Notes: a model not told the origin generated them from the letters alone. DNA of 64,000 nt from Archangium lipolyticum (GCF_024623785.1 NZ_JANKBZ010000002.1:372001-436000); one strand, 5' to 3'. Shown: positions 17,388-27,452, counted from the stretch's first letter. Translations and numbers: made by a program.

Positions 17388-18276
17388 TGGCCGGGACACG
17401 GCTGTTGCGCAGGAACTCGTCCACGAAGGACCGCTCCTCCGGGCGGAGATCCGCCAGGCCGAGCCCATACCCGCGCGGCTGCTTGCCGTCATCCAGCGTG
17501 TACTCCCAGATGACGGAGCTGCGCAGCTTGATTTGACGCTGCTGCTGCTCGAAGTCGAGCACCAGGTCCACGCGCGTTCCCAGCTTCAACGGATTGTCCG
17601 TGGGCAGGAACATGCCACCGGCCTGGATGTTGATGATGCGGTGGTCGGTGAACATGCCCACGTTGCGCGCGGTCACCTTGATGGCGATCTGGAGCCTGTC
17701 GTTGCGCACCTGCATCCCGACGAACTCCTCGGCCGAGTAGCTGTAGGCCGGGGCCTGCTGGGCCGCGCGCGACATCTGGGCCGTGGCCCCCCGTGCTCCG
17801 GGCTGCGGGGCGGGACGCGCGGGAGCACTGGCCTCCGCTTCGCGCATGCGGCGCGCGAGCAGCTCGTACACCTCGGCGGCGGCCTTGCGCAGCTCGGGGT
17901 GGGTGTCGGGCGAGTGGTGCTCCGGTGAGAAGCGCTTCGCCACCCGGAAGAAGGCGCCGCGCAGCTCCTCCAGGGGCGCGGTCGGCTGCACGCCGAAGAG
18001 CTGGTGCGCGGGCATGTTCTGCATCTGGCGCAGCTGCTGCCGCAGCCGCTCGGCCTGCTGCAGCTCGTTGGCCGGTTGGGCCTTGGCCGCGTTCGCGCTC
18101 AGCAGATCCTTCACCTCGTTGAGCTGCTCGATGGGCAGCCACGAGGTGCCATCACGCGAGGCGCGGGTGACGGCCTTGAGCCGCCCCGAGCCGATGAGCT
18201 CACGCAGCGCCTGGAGCGTCAGGGGCCCCAGCACGCGACCAATGGAGTCTCCAATCCAGTAGTTCGACACGTGCAC
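17371..18276 (-). CDS. PilZ-domain protein with N-terminal GYF-like and J-like domains
   Basis: 301 residues. N-terminus (about 4-52, NYWIGDSIGRVLGPLTLQAL) resembles the GYF_2 fold; about 85-145 resembles a J domain (QLFGVQPTAPLEELRGAFFRVAKRFSPEHH), lacking an intact HPD since HHSPD replaces it; the C-terminal PilZ part (about 205-290) is of the myxobacterial TIGR02266 type (INIQAGGMFLPT, LRSSVIWEY). PilZ domains often bind c-di-GMP through an RxxxR motif before the core; I do not see a clear one, so nucleotide binding is uncertain. GTG start at 18276. It follows a single-domain response regulator by about 10 bases, so both are co-expressed and may form one output module. Confidence 0.85.
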   Translation of the reverse strand: MHVSNYWIGDSIGRVLGPLTLQALRELIGSGRLKAVTRASRDGTSWLPIEQLNEVKDLLSANAAKAQPANELQQAERLRQQLRQMQNMPAHQLFGVQPTAPLEELRGAFFRVAKRFSPEHHSPDTHPELRKAAAEVYELLARRMREAEASAPARPAPQPGARGATAQMSRAAQQAPAYSYSAEEFVGMQVRNDRLQIAIKVTARNVGMFTDHRIINIQAGGMFLPTDNPLKLGTRVDLVLDFEQQQRQIKLRSSVIWEYTLDDGKQPRGYGLGLADLRPEERSFVDEFLRNSRVPATTSSG

Positions 18277-18286
18277 TCCTCGGGAA

Positions 18287-18658
18287 TCAGTGGGCCAGGG
18301 CCTTGCGGACGGCGAGGGCGATCTCCAACGGGTGGAAGGGCTTGCCCACGAAGCCTACCGCCCCGGCGGACATGGCCTGCTCCACCACCGGCTCCGCGTC
18401 CATGCTGCTGATGATGAGCACCCGCGTGTCCGGAGAGGAGTCCTTCATGGCCGCGAGGACCTCCAGCCCGCTGCGCCGGGGCATGAAGAGGTCCAGCAGC
18501 ATCACCGCGGGGCGCTCGCGCGCGGCCACTTCCAGACCTTCCTGACCATCCGAGGCCTCGAGCAGTCTCACCTCGAGACCACTCTCCTGGATGGCATCCT
18601 TGAGGAGGCTGCGGACGAACCGATCGTCGTCGACGAGTAGAAGGGTGGGGGTGGACAT
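18287..18658 (-). CDS. Single-domain response regulator (CheY-like)
   Basis: 123 residues, a receiver domain only. The acidic pocket LLVDDD, the phospho-acceptor Asp in VMLLDLFMP, Ser/Thr in LIISS and the conserved Lys in GFVGKPF are all present. No output domain, so it must act by binding a partner, plausibly the PilZ protein encoded directly downstream. I took the ATG at 18658 since it begins right before the first strand; an ATG two codons earlier is also possible. Divergent from the M20 peptidase gene. Confidence 0.93.
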   Translation of the reverse strand: MSTPTLLLVDDDRFVRSLLKDAIQESGLEVRLLEASDGQEGLEVAARERPAVMLLDLFMPRRSGLEVLAAMKDSSPDTRVLIISSMDAEPVVEQAMSAGAVGFVGKPFHPLEIALAVRKALAH

Positions 18659-18800
18659 GCGCATGAATGATAAGCCAGCTGGCTCTTGAATGCCCGTGGA
18701 GTCGGGAAACACGTGCAACGATGAACGCGCGGTGAAAGATGATGGACTGAAAGTCGACGCACCGCGTGAATCCGCCTGTTTTTGGAGTAAGTGAGAAAGC

Positions 18801-20186
18801 ATGTCCACCGACCAGGCTCTCGCCCATTTCGAAGCGCGGAAGAACAGCTATCTCGAAGATTTGAAGGAACTCGTCCGCATTCCCAGTGTGTCTTTCGATG
18901 GGTTCGATCCGGCCCACGTGCGCCAGAGCGCGGAAGCCACAGCGCGGCTGTTGAAGTCGCGTGGCTTCGAAAACGTGCGGCTGCTGGAGATAGAGGGCGC
19001 GCACCCCTATGTGTACGGCGAAATCCTGAAAGCGCCCGGCAAGCCCACGCTGCTGCTGTATGCGCACCATGACGTACAGCCGGCGGGGGACGAGGCGGCG
19101 TGGAAGAGCCCGCCGTTCGAGCCGCAGGTGCGGGACGGGCGCCTGTACGGCCGCGGTTCGGCGGACGACAAGGCGGGCATCGTGGTGCACACGTCGGCGG
19201 TGGACGCGTGGCTGAAGGGCACGGGGAGTCTGCCGCTGAACGTGAAGGTCGTCATCGAGGGCGAGGAAGAGGTGGGAAGTGAGCACCTCGGCACGTTCCT
19301 CAAGAAGCACTCGGCGCTGCTGAAGGCGGACGCCATCGTGCTGACGGACACGACCAACTTCGACACGGGGCTGCCCTCCATCACCACGGCGCTGCGCGGG
19401 CTGGTGACGGTGGACGTGGAGGTGCGCGCGCTCAAGCAGGCGGTGCACTCGGGCATGTGGGGCGGACCGGTGCCGGACCCCGTGATGGCGCTGTGCCGGA
19501 TGCTCGCCACGCTGACGAACGCGGACGGCTCCATCGCCATCGAGGGCATCTACGACAAGGTGCGCCCGCTGAGCGAGGCCGAGCGCAAGAGCATCCAGTC
19601 GCTGCCGGGTGACGCGGCGTACTTCAAGCAGCAGGTGGGCATGGTGCCGAAGGCCGAGCTGCTGGGGGGGCGCCACCCGTGGGAGATGAACTGGCGGCAG
19701 CCGGCGCTGGCCATCAACGCCATCCAGGCCAGCAGCCGCAAGGACGCGCGCAACATCATCTGCGACGTGGCGTGGGCCCGCGTGGGCATCCGCGTCGTCC
19801 CCGACATGGACGCCCAGGAGGTACAGCGGCGGCTGGTGGAGCACCTGGAGAAGGTGGTGCCCTGGGGACTGGAGCTTCACATCAAGCAGGACCCGCCCGC
19901 GGGCCCGTGGTTCACGGATATTTCGCATCCCGCCTTCCAGGCGGCCTTCCGGGCGCTGCGCAAGGGCTACGGGACGGAGCCGGTGGCGATTGGATGCGGT
20001 GCGTCGATTCCCTTCGTGGAGCCGTTCGCCCGGGAGCTGGGCGGGGTGCCCGCGCTGCTCATCGGCGTGGAGGACCCGTACACCAACGCGCACTCGGAGA
20101 ACGAGAGCCTTCACCTGGGTGACTACGAGAAGGCGGTGCGCAGTGCCATCCACTTGTACGAGGAGCTGGCCAGGGAGCTGAAGTAG
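18801..20186 (+). CDS. M20 family dipeptidase/metallopeptidase
   Basis: Zinc-dependent dipeptidase-like enzyme, cytoplasmic, 461 residues. Metal and catalytic motifs of the M20 family are in place: [11 protein letters not shown] (His and catalytic Asp), [13 protein letters not shown] (bridging Asp) and [10 protein letters not shown] (catalytic Glu and metal Glu). The central lid/dimerisation domain follows (AVHSGMWGG), and the late His is in NAHSENE. Length fits the dipeptidase subgroup and not the shorter DapE/ArgE enzymes. A single gene with its own promoter region in the 142 bases shared with the response regulator. Confidence 0.93.
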   Translation: MSTDQALAHFEARKNSYLEDLKELVRIPSVSFDGFDPAHVRQSAEATARLLKSRGFENVRLLEIEGAHPYVYGEILKAPGKPTLLLYAHHDVQPAGDEAAWKSPPFEPQVRDGRLYGRGSADDKAGIVVHTSAVDAWLKGTGSLPLNVKVVIEGEEEVGSEHLGTFLKKHSALLKADAIVLTDTTNFDTGLPSITTALRGLVTVDVEVRALKQAVHSGMWGGPVPDPVMALCRMLATLTNADGSIAIEGIYDKVRPLSEAERKSIQSLPGDAAYFKQQVGMVPKAELLGGRHPWEMNWRQPALAINAIQASSRKDARNIICDVAWARVGIRVVPDMDAQEVQRRLVEHLEKVVPWGLELHIKQDPPAGPWFTDISHPAFQAAFRALRKGYGTEPVAIGCGASIPFVEPFARELGGVPALLIGVEDPYTNAHSENESLHLGDYEKAVRSAIHLYEELARELK

Positions 20187-20207
20187 CGCCGCCGCGTCGA
20201 CGGCCCG

Positions 20208-21647
20208 TCATCCCACCCGGCGCCCACCGATGCTGGCGCCGGCGTCGGGGGACAGCCGCCGGTAGAGCGGGCCGGCCAGCATGGACACCACGCCCACGGC
20301 GATGAAGGGCAGCATGAAGCGCTCGGGCGTCAGGTGCGCCTCCTCACCTCCGCGCGCCAGATGCAGCATCAGACCGCCGAAGCTGATGCCCATGCTCACG
20401 CTCATCTGTTGGATCACCACCGCCAGGGTGGAGGCGTTGCTGACGGAGGACGGGGGGATGTCCGCGTAGGCCACGGTGTTGAGGGCGGTGAACTGCAGGG
20501 ACCGCACGAAACCACTCACTCCCAGGACGAGGATGATGAAGGGGATGGGCGTCGCGGCGCGGAAGAAGGCCGGGACGGCCGTCAGCGCGGCGGTGAGGAG
20601 GTTGGAGGCGATGAGGATGGAGCGGAAGCCGTACCGCCGCAGCAGCGTGGGCGCCACGGGCTTGCACGCCAGGGCCCCCGCGCTGGTGAAGAGGGTCACC
20701 AGCCCCGTCTCGAACGGACCCCAACCCAGCCCGACCTGGAACAGCAGCGTCAACAGGAAGGGTGTCGCGCCCAGCCCCAGGCGGAGCAGGACGCCGCCCG
20801 TCAGGCTCGCGCGATAGGTGTCGATGCTCGCCAGGCGCAGGTCGAGCACCGGCCGCTCGCTCCCACGCGCGTGCGCGACGTAGGCCACCAGCGCTCCGGC
20901 CGCGATGGCCACGAGCGCGAGCTGCACGGGGACTGGAACGAGGCCGACGCCCACCAGCTCGGCCGCCCCGATGGTGGCGGTGATGGCGAGGGCCGCGAGG
21001 GCGAAGCCCTTGCCGTCGAACCGGCCTGGATCCGGTTGATGCAGGGGCGGAACGAACCGCGCCACCGCGAGCATGCCGAGCACACCCACCGGCACGTTGA
21101 TGAAGAAGATCCACGGCCAGTCCGCGACGCCCAGGATGAGGCCGGCCAGCGGGGGCCCGACGAGCGGGCCGACGAGCGCTGGCATGGTGAACCAGCTCAT
21201 CGCGGAGACGAGCTTGTCACGAGGCGCCGAGCTCACCACGATGAGCCGGCCCACCGGCACCATCAACGCTCCACCCAGTCCCTGGAGCGTCCGGAAGAGG
21301 ACCAGCTGGGCCAGGGACCGCGAGAAGCCGCACAGCACCGAGCTCACCAGGAAGACGGCCATGGCGCTCATGAACACGCGCCGGGGCCCGTACTTGTCGG
21401 CGATCCACCCGCTCGCCGGGGAGAGCACCGCCAGCGCCAGGATGTAGGAAGTCAGCGCGAGCTTCAGGTGGACGGGATCCGCGCCGAACGTGCGCGCCAG
21501 GGCTGGCAGGGCGGTGGACAGCGCCGTGGAGTCGATGAACTCCATGAACAGCGCGCTGGCCACGGCGATGGAGGCCAGCCGGGTGCTACGAGCCGATCCG
21601 GTGGGCTCCTGCGCGGACGGGTTCGCGGGAAGGGGAGAGGCGGACAC
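20208..21647 (-). CDS. MFS transporter, DHA2 (EmrB/QacA-like) drug exporter
   Basis: 479 residues with about 14 predicted membrane helices. The first loop has GWIADKYGPRRVF, the MFS motif A region, and the segment FRTLQGLGGALMVP matches the DHA2 family. Such proteins export hydrophobic drugs with protons; the substrate here is unknown. GTG start at 21647. No adjacent periplasmic adaptor gene (EmrA) or TetR-type regulator is visible. It is divergent from the large histidine kinase with 226 bases between starts; I see no clear operator there. Confidence 0.9.
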   Translation of the reverse strand: MSASPLPANPSAQEPTGSARSTRLASIAVASALFMEFIDSTALSTALPALARTFGADPVHLKLALTSYILALAVLSPASGWIADKYGPRRVFMSAMAVFLVSSVLCGFSRSLAQLVLFRTLQGLGGALMVPVGRLIVVSSAPRDKLVSAMSWFTMPALVGPLVGPPLAGLILGVADWPWIFFINVPVGVLGMLAVARFVPPLHQPDPGRFDGKGFALAALAITATIGAAELVGVGLVPVPVQLALVAIAAGALVAYVAHARGSERPVLDLRLASIDTYRASLTGGVLLRLGLGATPFLLTLLFQVGLGWGPFETGLVTLFTSAGALACKPVAPTLLRRYGFRSILIASNLLTAALTAVPAFFRAATPIPFIILVLGVSGFVRSLQFTALNTVAYADIPPSSVSNASTLAVVIQQMSVSMGISFGGLMLHLARGGEEAHLTPERFMLPFIAVGVVSMLAGPLYRRLSPDAGASIGGRRVG

Positions 21648-21873
21648 GTCCTCTGCTATGCACCCGCTGGGCGAGGGCTGCCACGGGGTTGGCGCCGGGC
21701 GGGCGCCAGCGGTGTACCTGCGGTGATGGCCGCTGATAGTTGGACTCGAAAGTCTGGAGACCTCACCGTGCAGGGCCTTGGCGGGCCGGTTGCCGCTGTC
21801 GTTTTGTGGTCAGAGGAACTCCATGGAAGGAAGGGGACAGGGGATTGGCCTCTGGCGCGATTGAGGCGGGGAG

Positions 21874-24800
21874 ATGGCATGCTCTCTATTGAACCGAATC
21901 GCTTTCGCCTCCCGCTGTTCCATTTCCATGCAAGACCACCCCGGCACTCCCCTCCGTTTTCAACTCTCCCAGCGTCTCTACGGACGGGATACGCACATCG
22001 CCACGCTGCTACAGGGCTTCGGGCGGGTCGCCCAGGGACGCCGGTCGGAGTTGATCCTGGTTCGTGGATACTCCGGCATCGGGAAGTCCTCGGTGGTGTA
22101 CGAGCTGCGCGCGCCCGTGGTGCGGCGGGGCGGATTCTTCCTGAGCGGGAAGTCCGATCAGTTCCAGCGGGACATCCCCTACGCCACCCTGGCGCAGGCC
22201 ATCGACGGGCTGACGCAGCAACTCCTGGCGGGCCCGGGTGAGGAGCTCGCCCGGTGGCGTGAGCGGCTGGGCGAGGCCTGGGGAGAGCTGGGCCAGGTCC
22301 TCGTGGACGTGGTGCCGCATCTGGAGCTCGTGGTGGGCCGGCAGCCGGCGGTCCCGGAGTTGCCCGCCAATGAGTCGAAGCACCGCTTCCATCGGGTGTG
22401 CCAGAAGTTCCTCGGCGTGTTCGCCACGCCCGAGCACCCGCTCGTCGTGTTCCTGGATGACCTGCAGTGGGCCGATCTGGCCAGCCTCGAGCTCCTCCGG
22501 CACCTGCTCGTCCACCCCGAGACGCCGCCGCTGCTGCTGATCGGCGCCTACCGTGACAACGAGGTGAGCCCCTCCCACCCGCTGGCGTTGCTCCTGACGG
22601 ACCTCCGCGTGGCGGGCGTGCGGATGACGGATCTCCGGCTCGAGCCGCTGAGCCGCGAGCACATCCAGCAGCTCGTGGCGGATTCGCTGCCGGGAGCGGG
22701 GGAGAGCACGGTCGGGCCCCTCTCGGCCCTGGTCCACGAGAAGACCGGCGGCAACCCGTTCTTCCTCACCCAGTTCCTGTTGACGTTGCACCATGACGGC
22801 CTGCTGACCCGGACGCCCGAGGGCGGATGGCGGTGGGATGCCGCGGGCGTCCGGGCGAAGGACTACTCCGACAACGTCGTCGACTTCATGGTGAGCCGGC
22901 TGCGCCAGTTGCCCATGCGCACGCAGCACCTGCTGCAACTGGCCGCCTGCGTGGGCAACGTCTTCCCTCGCCAGCTGCTGGTCATCATCTCCGGCGCGGA
23001 GCCGAGCGAGGTGGAGGCGGGCCTCGAGGAGGCGCTCCGGGAGGGCATGCTGGTGCGCGCCGGTTCGGAGCAGTGCCGGTTCCTCCACGACCGCATCCAG
23101 CAGGCGGCCCACGAGCTCATCCCCGCGCAGGAGCGCAAGGCCGTCCACCTGCGCATCGGCCGCCTGATGCTGGCGAGCCTGTCTCCGGAGGAGGTGCGCG
23201 AGAAGATCTTCGATGTGGTGGGGCAGCTCAACGAGGGGGCGGAGCTGATCGCCGACGCGCGGGAGCGCCACCGCGTCGCAGGGTTGAACGCGGAGGCGGG
23301 CTGGAAGGCCCGGGCCTCGACGGCGTTCCGCTCGGCCGCGGACTTCTTCGCGTTGGCCTTCACGTTCATTCCAGGCGACCCCTGGGAGACGGACCCGGAG
23401 CTGGCGTTCAAGCTCCAGCTGGACCGGGCTCACAGTGAGTTCATGAGCGGCAACGCCGCCGAGGCCCGCCGCCTGGTGAAGGCGCTCCGGCTCCGGGCCA
23501 GGGCCCGTTCGGAGCTGGCGGCGGTCTACCGCCTGGAGAGTGAGCTCCTCCTGGCGGCCAACGAAATCGAGGGCGCCGTCACCTGCCTGCTGGATGGCCT
23601 GGCGCAGATGGGCATGCCGATGTCGCCCCATCCCTCCTGGGAAGAGGTGGTGACCGCCAACGAGGAGGCGTGGGCCCTGCTGGGCGAGCGCCCCATCGAG
23701 AGCCTCATCGAGCTGCCCCTCATGACCAACCCGGACACGAAGGCGTTGATGGACGTGCTCTCCTCGCTGTTCACGCCGGCCATCACCACCGACCAGAACC
23801 TGCTCGTCCTCCACCTGTGCCGGATGCTCTCGCTGAGCCTGCGGTACGGCAACACCGAGGCATCCGTCCACGGGTTCGGCTGGTACGGCTTGATGCTGGG
23901 GTCCATCTTCAAGCGTTACCGGGAAGGCCATGCCTTCAGTGTGCTCGCGTATGAGCTGGTCGAGCGCCACGGTTTCACCTCCGCGCGGGGGAGGGCGCTC
24001 TACAGCCTGGAGATGACCAGCTGCTGGGTCCAGCCCCTCTCCGTCGCGCTGGAGCACGTCCGCGACGCCTTCCACCACGCGCTGAGGGCTGGGGACTTCC
24101 AGATCGCCTGCTATTGCAGCAACCACATCGTCACGAACCGCCTCACCCTGGGGCACCCCCTGGAGGAGGTCTACCAGGAGTCCGTCGCGCGTCTCGACTT
24201 CGCGCGTCAGGCGGGCTACCCGGCGGTGGAGGACGTCATCCACCACGTCCAGCGCTACGTGCAGCAGTTGCGAGGGCTGTCCCGCTCGTTCGACACGATG
24301 AGCGGCGACGACTTCGACCAGGAGGCCTTCGAGGCCAGGCTGACCCCCCAGCACATGAGCATCATGCGGTGCTGGTACTGGATCATCAAGATGCAGTCGC
24401 GCTTCATGTGCGGCGCCTACGCGCAGGTGCTGGAGGTGGGGGAGCGGGCCGCCGAGCTCATCGGCACCTCACTGGGCCACATCCAGCTGATGAGCTTCTA
24501 CCTCTATCGCGCGCTGGCGCTGGCGGCCTGTTACCGGGCGGCGGCGCCGGAGGAGCAACGGCGGTACCTCGAGCTCATGCGGGAGTACCAGGGGAAACTG
24601 GCGGAGTGGGCGGGCTATTGCCCCGAGAACTTCCGCGCCCCCGAGCGGATGGTCTCCGCGGAGCTCTTCCGTGTCACCGGCCACATGGAGGAGGCGCTCC
24701 GGGCCTACGAGGAGGCCATCCACTCCGCCCGCGTGCACGGCTTCATCCAGAACGTCGGCCTCGCCAACGAGCTGGCGGCGCGGTTCTGGCGCGAGCACCA

Positions 24801-26340
24801 GGTCCCGACCCTCTCGGACACCTACGCCCGGCATGCCCGGGAGGCCTATCTGAAGTGGGGCGCGCTGGGGAAGGTCCGGCACCTGGATGATCAGTGGCCC
24901 CATCTGGTCCCCCTCACGGCCCTTCAGGCTCCCCTCTCCGACGCGGGGGCGGGCCAGCAGGTCGACGCGCTCGCCGTGGTGCGGGTGCAGCAGGCCATCT
25001 CCGGTGAGTTGGACCTCGAAAAGCTGGCGGCGACGCTGGTGCGCGTGGCCGCCGAGCACGCGGGGGCCCAACAGGGCGCCTTGCTGCTCGTGGACGATGA
25101 CAAACTCACGGTGGCGGCGCTCTCGGGGCTTGGTGAGGAGGACCTGCCAGGGAGCCTTCTCTCCTACGTCAAGCGCACCGGGGAACACGTGCTCGTCGCC
25201 GACGCCTCCCTGCCGCACCCCTTCGTGTCCGACGCCTGCTTCGAGCGCGGCCGGGTCCGGTCGGTGCTGTGCCTGCCGCTGGTGCGCCAGGATGTGCTCC
25301 AGGGAGTGCTGTACCTGGGAAACACGCTCGCTCCGCACGCGTTCACCCCGGCACGCCTCGCGTTGCTGGGACAACTGGCCTCACAAGCCGCCATCTCCCT
25401 CGGGAACGCGCGGCGGCACGCCGAGCTCCAGCGCGCCGAGGCCGCCCTGCGCCACGTCAACGAGGAGCTCGCGCAGCGCCTGGAGGAGCGTGCGTGGGAG
25501 CTCCGGCAGGCCCAGGCCCGGCTGATGGACGCGACGCGCGAGGCGGGCCTGAGCGAGGTGGCCGCCAACGTGCTCCACAACGTGGGCAACGTCCTCACCA
25601 GTGCCGTCCTGAACACGCACATGCTGCGCGAGAAGGTGGACGTCTCCCGCATGGTCCGGCTCAAGCAGCTCACGGTCATGCTCCAGGAGCATCAGGAGGA
25701 CCTGGCGGGCTTCCTGACGAAGGATTCCCGAGGCACCCAGTTGATGAGCTACCTCTTCGGCCTGGCCGATGAGTTGCTGCGCGAGCACGCGTCGATGAAG
25801 GAGAGCGTGGGGAAGTTGAAGGAGCACATCGAGCACATGCGCGCCATCCTCCACGTCCAGCAGGCCTATGGACGGCATACGCTCCTGCCCGAGGAGTGCG
25901 AGCTCTCCCAGCTGGTCGAGGATGCCCTGAGCATCCAACTGCCGGCGCTCCAGCGCTACGGCATCACGGTCACCCGGGAGCTCCACGTGCTGCCCAAGGC
26001 GCGGCTGGACAAGCACCGGGTGCTGCAAATCCTCATCAACCTCATCACGAATGCCCGCAACGCCATGAACGGGCAGCCCGAGCCGAAGCGGCACCTGCAC
26101 GTGCGGCTCGACGCGGAGGGGCGCACGGCGCGCATCCAGGTGGTGGACAGCGGGAAGGGGATCGCCACGGAGCACCGCGAGCGGCTGTTCTCGCAAGGCT
26201 TCACCACCCGCGCGGACGGGCAGGGCCTGGGGCTCTATTCGAGCGCGCTGGCGGCGAAGTCGTTGGGAGGGCGGCTCACCCTGGAGAGCGAGGGGCCGGA
26301 CAAGGGCGCCACGGCCACGCTGGAGCTGCCGCTCGCGTAG
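21874..26340 (+). CDS. Giant AAA-ATPase/GAF/histidine kinase signalling protein
   Basis: 1488 residues, soluble. Order: AAA_16-type ATPase with Walker A RGYSGIGKSS (about 64-73) and Walker B VVFLDDLQWAD (about 192); a long helical TPR-like region; a GAF domain (about 1030-1180); a coiled segment; a dimerisation helix with VLHNVGN (about 1231) in place of a standard HE-N-P box; and HATPase_c with NLITNARNAM, DSGKGI and GQGLGLY. Relatives in myxobacteria and cyanobacteria carry an N-terminal Ser/Thr kinase before the AAA module; it is absent here. ATG at 21874 has GGGGAG 6 bases upstream; an ATG at 21928 lacks a ribosome site. No receiver gene is adjacent. Confidence 0.9.
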   Translation: MACSLLNRIAFASRCSISMQDHPGTPLRFQLSQRLYGRDTHIATLLQGFGRVAQGRRSELILVRGYSGIGKSSVVYELRAPVVRRGGFFLSGKSDQFQRDIPYATLAQAIDGLTQQLLAGPGEELARWRERLGEAWGELGQVLVDVVPHLELVVGRQPAVPELPANESKHRFHRVCQKFLGVFATPEHPLVVFLDDLQWADLASLELLRHLLVHPETPPLLLIGAYRDNEVSPSHPLALLLTDLRVAGVRMTDLRLEPLSREHIQQLVADSLPGAGESTVGPLSALVHEKTGGNPFFLTQFLLTLHHDGLLTRTPEGGWRWDAAGVRAKDYSDNVVDFMVSRLRQLPMRTQHLLQLAACVGNVFPRQLLVIISGAEPSEVEAGLEEALREGMLVRAGSEQCRFLHDRIQQAAHELIPAQERKAVHLRIGRLMLASLSPEEVREKIFDVVGQLNEGAELIADARERHRVAGLNAEAGWKARASTAFRSAADFFALAFTFIPGDPWETDPELAFKLQLDRAHSEFMSGNAAEARRLVKALRLRARARSELAAVYRLESELLLAANEIEGAVTCLLDGLAQMGMPMSPHPSWEEVVTANEEAWALLGERPIESLIELPLMTNPDTKALMDVLSSLFTPAITTDQNLLVLHLCRMLSLSLRYGNTEASVHGFGWYGLMLGSIFKRYREGHAFSVLAYELVERHGFTSARGRALYSLEMTSCWVQPLSVALEHVRDAFHHALRAGDFQIACYCSNHIVTNRLTLGHPLEEVYQESVARLDFARQAGYPAVEDVIHHVQRYVQQLRGLSRSFDTMSGDDFDQEAFEARLTPQHMSIMRCWYWIIKMQSRFMCGAYAQVLEVGERAAELIGTSLGHIQLMSFYLYRALALAACYRAAAPEEQRRYLELMREYQGKLAEWAGYCPENFRAPERMVSAELFRVTGHMEEALRAYEEAIHSARVHGFIQNVGLANELAARFWREHQVPTLSDTYARHAREAYLKWGALGKVRHLDDQWPHLVPLTALQAPLSDAGAGQQVDALAVVRVQQAISGELDLEKLAATLVRVAAEHAGAQQGALLLVDDDKLTVAALSGLGEEDLPGSLLSYVKRTGEHVLVADASLPHPFVSDACFERGRVRSVLCLPLVRQDVLQGVLYLGNTLAPHAFTPARLALLGQLASQAAISLGNARRHAELQRAEAALRHVNEELAQRLEERAWELRQAQARLMDATREAGLSEVAANVLHNVGNVLTSAVLNTHMLREKVDVSRMVRLKQLTVMLQEHQEDLAGFLTKDSRGTQLMSYLFGLADELLREHASMKESVGKLKEHIEHMRAILHVQQAYGRHTLLPEECELSQLVEDALSIQLPALQRYGITVTRELHVLPKARLDKHRVLQILINLITNARNAMNGQPEPKRHLHVRLDAEGRTARIQVVDSGKGIATEHRERLFSQGFTTRADGQGLGLYSSALAAKSLGGRLTLESEGPDKGATATLELPLA

Positions 26341-26350
26341 ACCCTACGCG
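26334..26350. terminator. Short perfect hairpin over the stop codon of the giant kinase
   Basis: CGCGTAG at 26334-26340 and CTACGCG at 26344-26350 form a 7-base stem with a 3-base loop that includes the TAG stop. There is no T-run after it, so it may be an mRNA 3' end structure or a weak terminator. Confidence 0.3.
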
Positions 26351-26438
26351 CGCCAAGGGGTGACACCTGTCTTCGCGCCGGGTGTTCCATTCGCGCGGCG
26401 CGAGGATGCTCATCCATTCGGCCGCCAGGGAGGAGCCG

Positions 26439-27452
26439 ATGGCTGGACGTATGCGTGTCCTGTGCCGGGTGTTGACGCTGGGGTTGTGTGTTTCAGTGGC
26501 CGCGTCGGTGGGCTGTCTCGATGCCTCGGAGCCGGGCAATCTGGTGCCCGCGACAGTGGTGGAGGACCCTTCGCTGCCGCGGGCGCGTTGGAATGGTGCC
26601 TCCTTCCACATCGAGGAGCTCGGGCCCGAGGGAGCCCCCGTGCTCATCTTCCTGCACGGCGGCCCGGGCGACGACTACCAGTACCTGTTGCCGCTCGCGG
26701 ACCGGCATGACGGGGTGAGTCTCGCGGACGAGCATCGGCTGGTCTTCTGGGATCAGCGGAGCGCGGGTTTATCGGAGCGCTTCTCGGCTCCCGAGGCGCT
26801 CAGCCTGGAGAACCACCTGCGCGACCTGGAGCAGCTGGTGGAGCGCGTCGCTGGCGAGCGCCAGGTGGTGCTCGTGGGTCACTCGTGGGGAGGCCAGTAC
26901 GCCGCGCTGTATATGAGTGCGCATCCCGAGCGGGTGGCGGGGGTGGTGCTGCTCGAACCGGGAGAATTCAGCACGGAGCTGGGGAAGCTGGTGCCGGGCT
27001 TCGCCCCGGACCTGACCGCCGAGTGGGTCAACGACTGGGCGTGGGCGCGTCAGTTGTTGGCGACGGATGACCATGCTCGCGCCGACTTCGCGCTCACGGT
27101 GGGCCTGCTCGCGGAGAACTCCCAGCCGGGCCGCAATGACAGGCCGGTGCCCTCCTGGCGCACGGGGGTTGCGTCGAAGGTGCACGTCTACCTGGCGCAG
27201 CTCTCGGAGCGGAGCTTCGACTTCACCGCGAACCTGGACCGGGTCCAGCCGGAGGTGCTGTTCATCGTGGGCGGAGCCACCGAGGACCTTGGTGCCGCGT
27301 TCCAGGAGAAGCAGCGTGTCCTCTTCCGGCGCTCGCGTCTGGAGGTCATTCCGGACGCCGGTCACAACGACATCGTCTACTGGCGGGCCGCGGAGTCCGT
27401 GGCGCTCATCCGGGACTACCTGCGCACGCTGGACCTGGAGGGGGCCCGATGA
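26439..27452 (+). CDS. Alpha/beta-hydrolase lipoprotein (proline iminopeptidase-like)
   Basis: 337 residues. Lipoprotein signal sequence with lipobox SVGC (Cys at about residue 26), so it is anchored to a membrane outside the cytoplasm. The hydrolase core has the oxyanion segment LHGGPGDDYQ, the nucleophile elbow GHSWGG and the catalytic His in DAGHND; this pattern is that of the S33 proline iminopeptidase/prolyl aminopeptidase group. ATG at 26439 with GGAGG 5 bases upstream. The last four bases overlap the next gene (ATGA), an unusual partner that looks like an outer-membrane protein, so both probably act at the cell surface. Confidence 0.85.
   Translation: MAGRMRVLCRVLTLGLCVSVAASVGCLDASEPGNLVPATVVEDPSLPRARWNGASFHIEELGPEGAPVLIFLHGGPGDDYQYLLPLADRHDGVSLADEHRLVFWDQRSAGLSERFSAPEALSLENHLRDLEQLVERVAGERQVVLVGHSWGGQYAALYMSAHPERVAGVVLLEPGEFSTELGKLVPGFAPDLTAEWVNDWAWARQLLATDDHARADFALTVGLLAENSQPGRNDRPVPSWRTGVASKVHVYLAQLSERSFDFTANLDRVQPEVLFIVGGATEDLGAAFQEKQRVLFRRSRLEVIPDAGHNDIVYWRAAESVALIRDYLRTLDLEGAR

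Noticed and set aside
16718-17536. Plus-strand frame of 272 residues over the histidine kinase start
   Set aside because: Mostly a shadow; only the 36-residue frame at 17277-17387, in a different frame, looks like a gene.
18219-20153. Minus-strand frame of 644 residues over the M20 peptidase
   Set aside because: Shadow of a well-supported gene.
20334-22241. Plus-strand frame of 635 residues over the MFS gene
   Set aside because: Antisense to a clear MFS transporter; composition (His, Arg, Gly, Gln) typical of a shadow.
22009-24354. Minus-strand frame of 781 residues in the giant kinase
   Set aside because: Shadow frame; no domain is recognisable.
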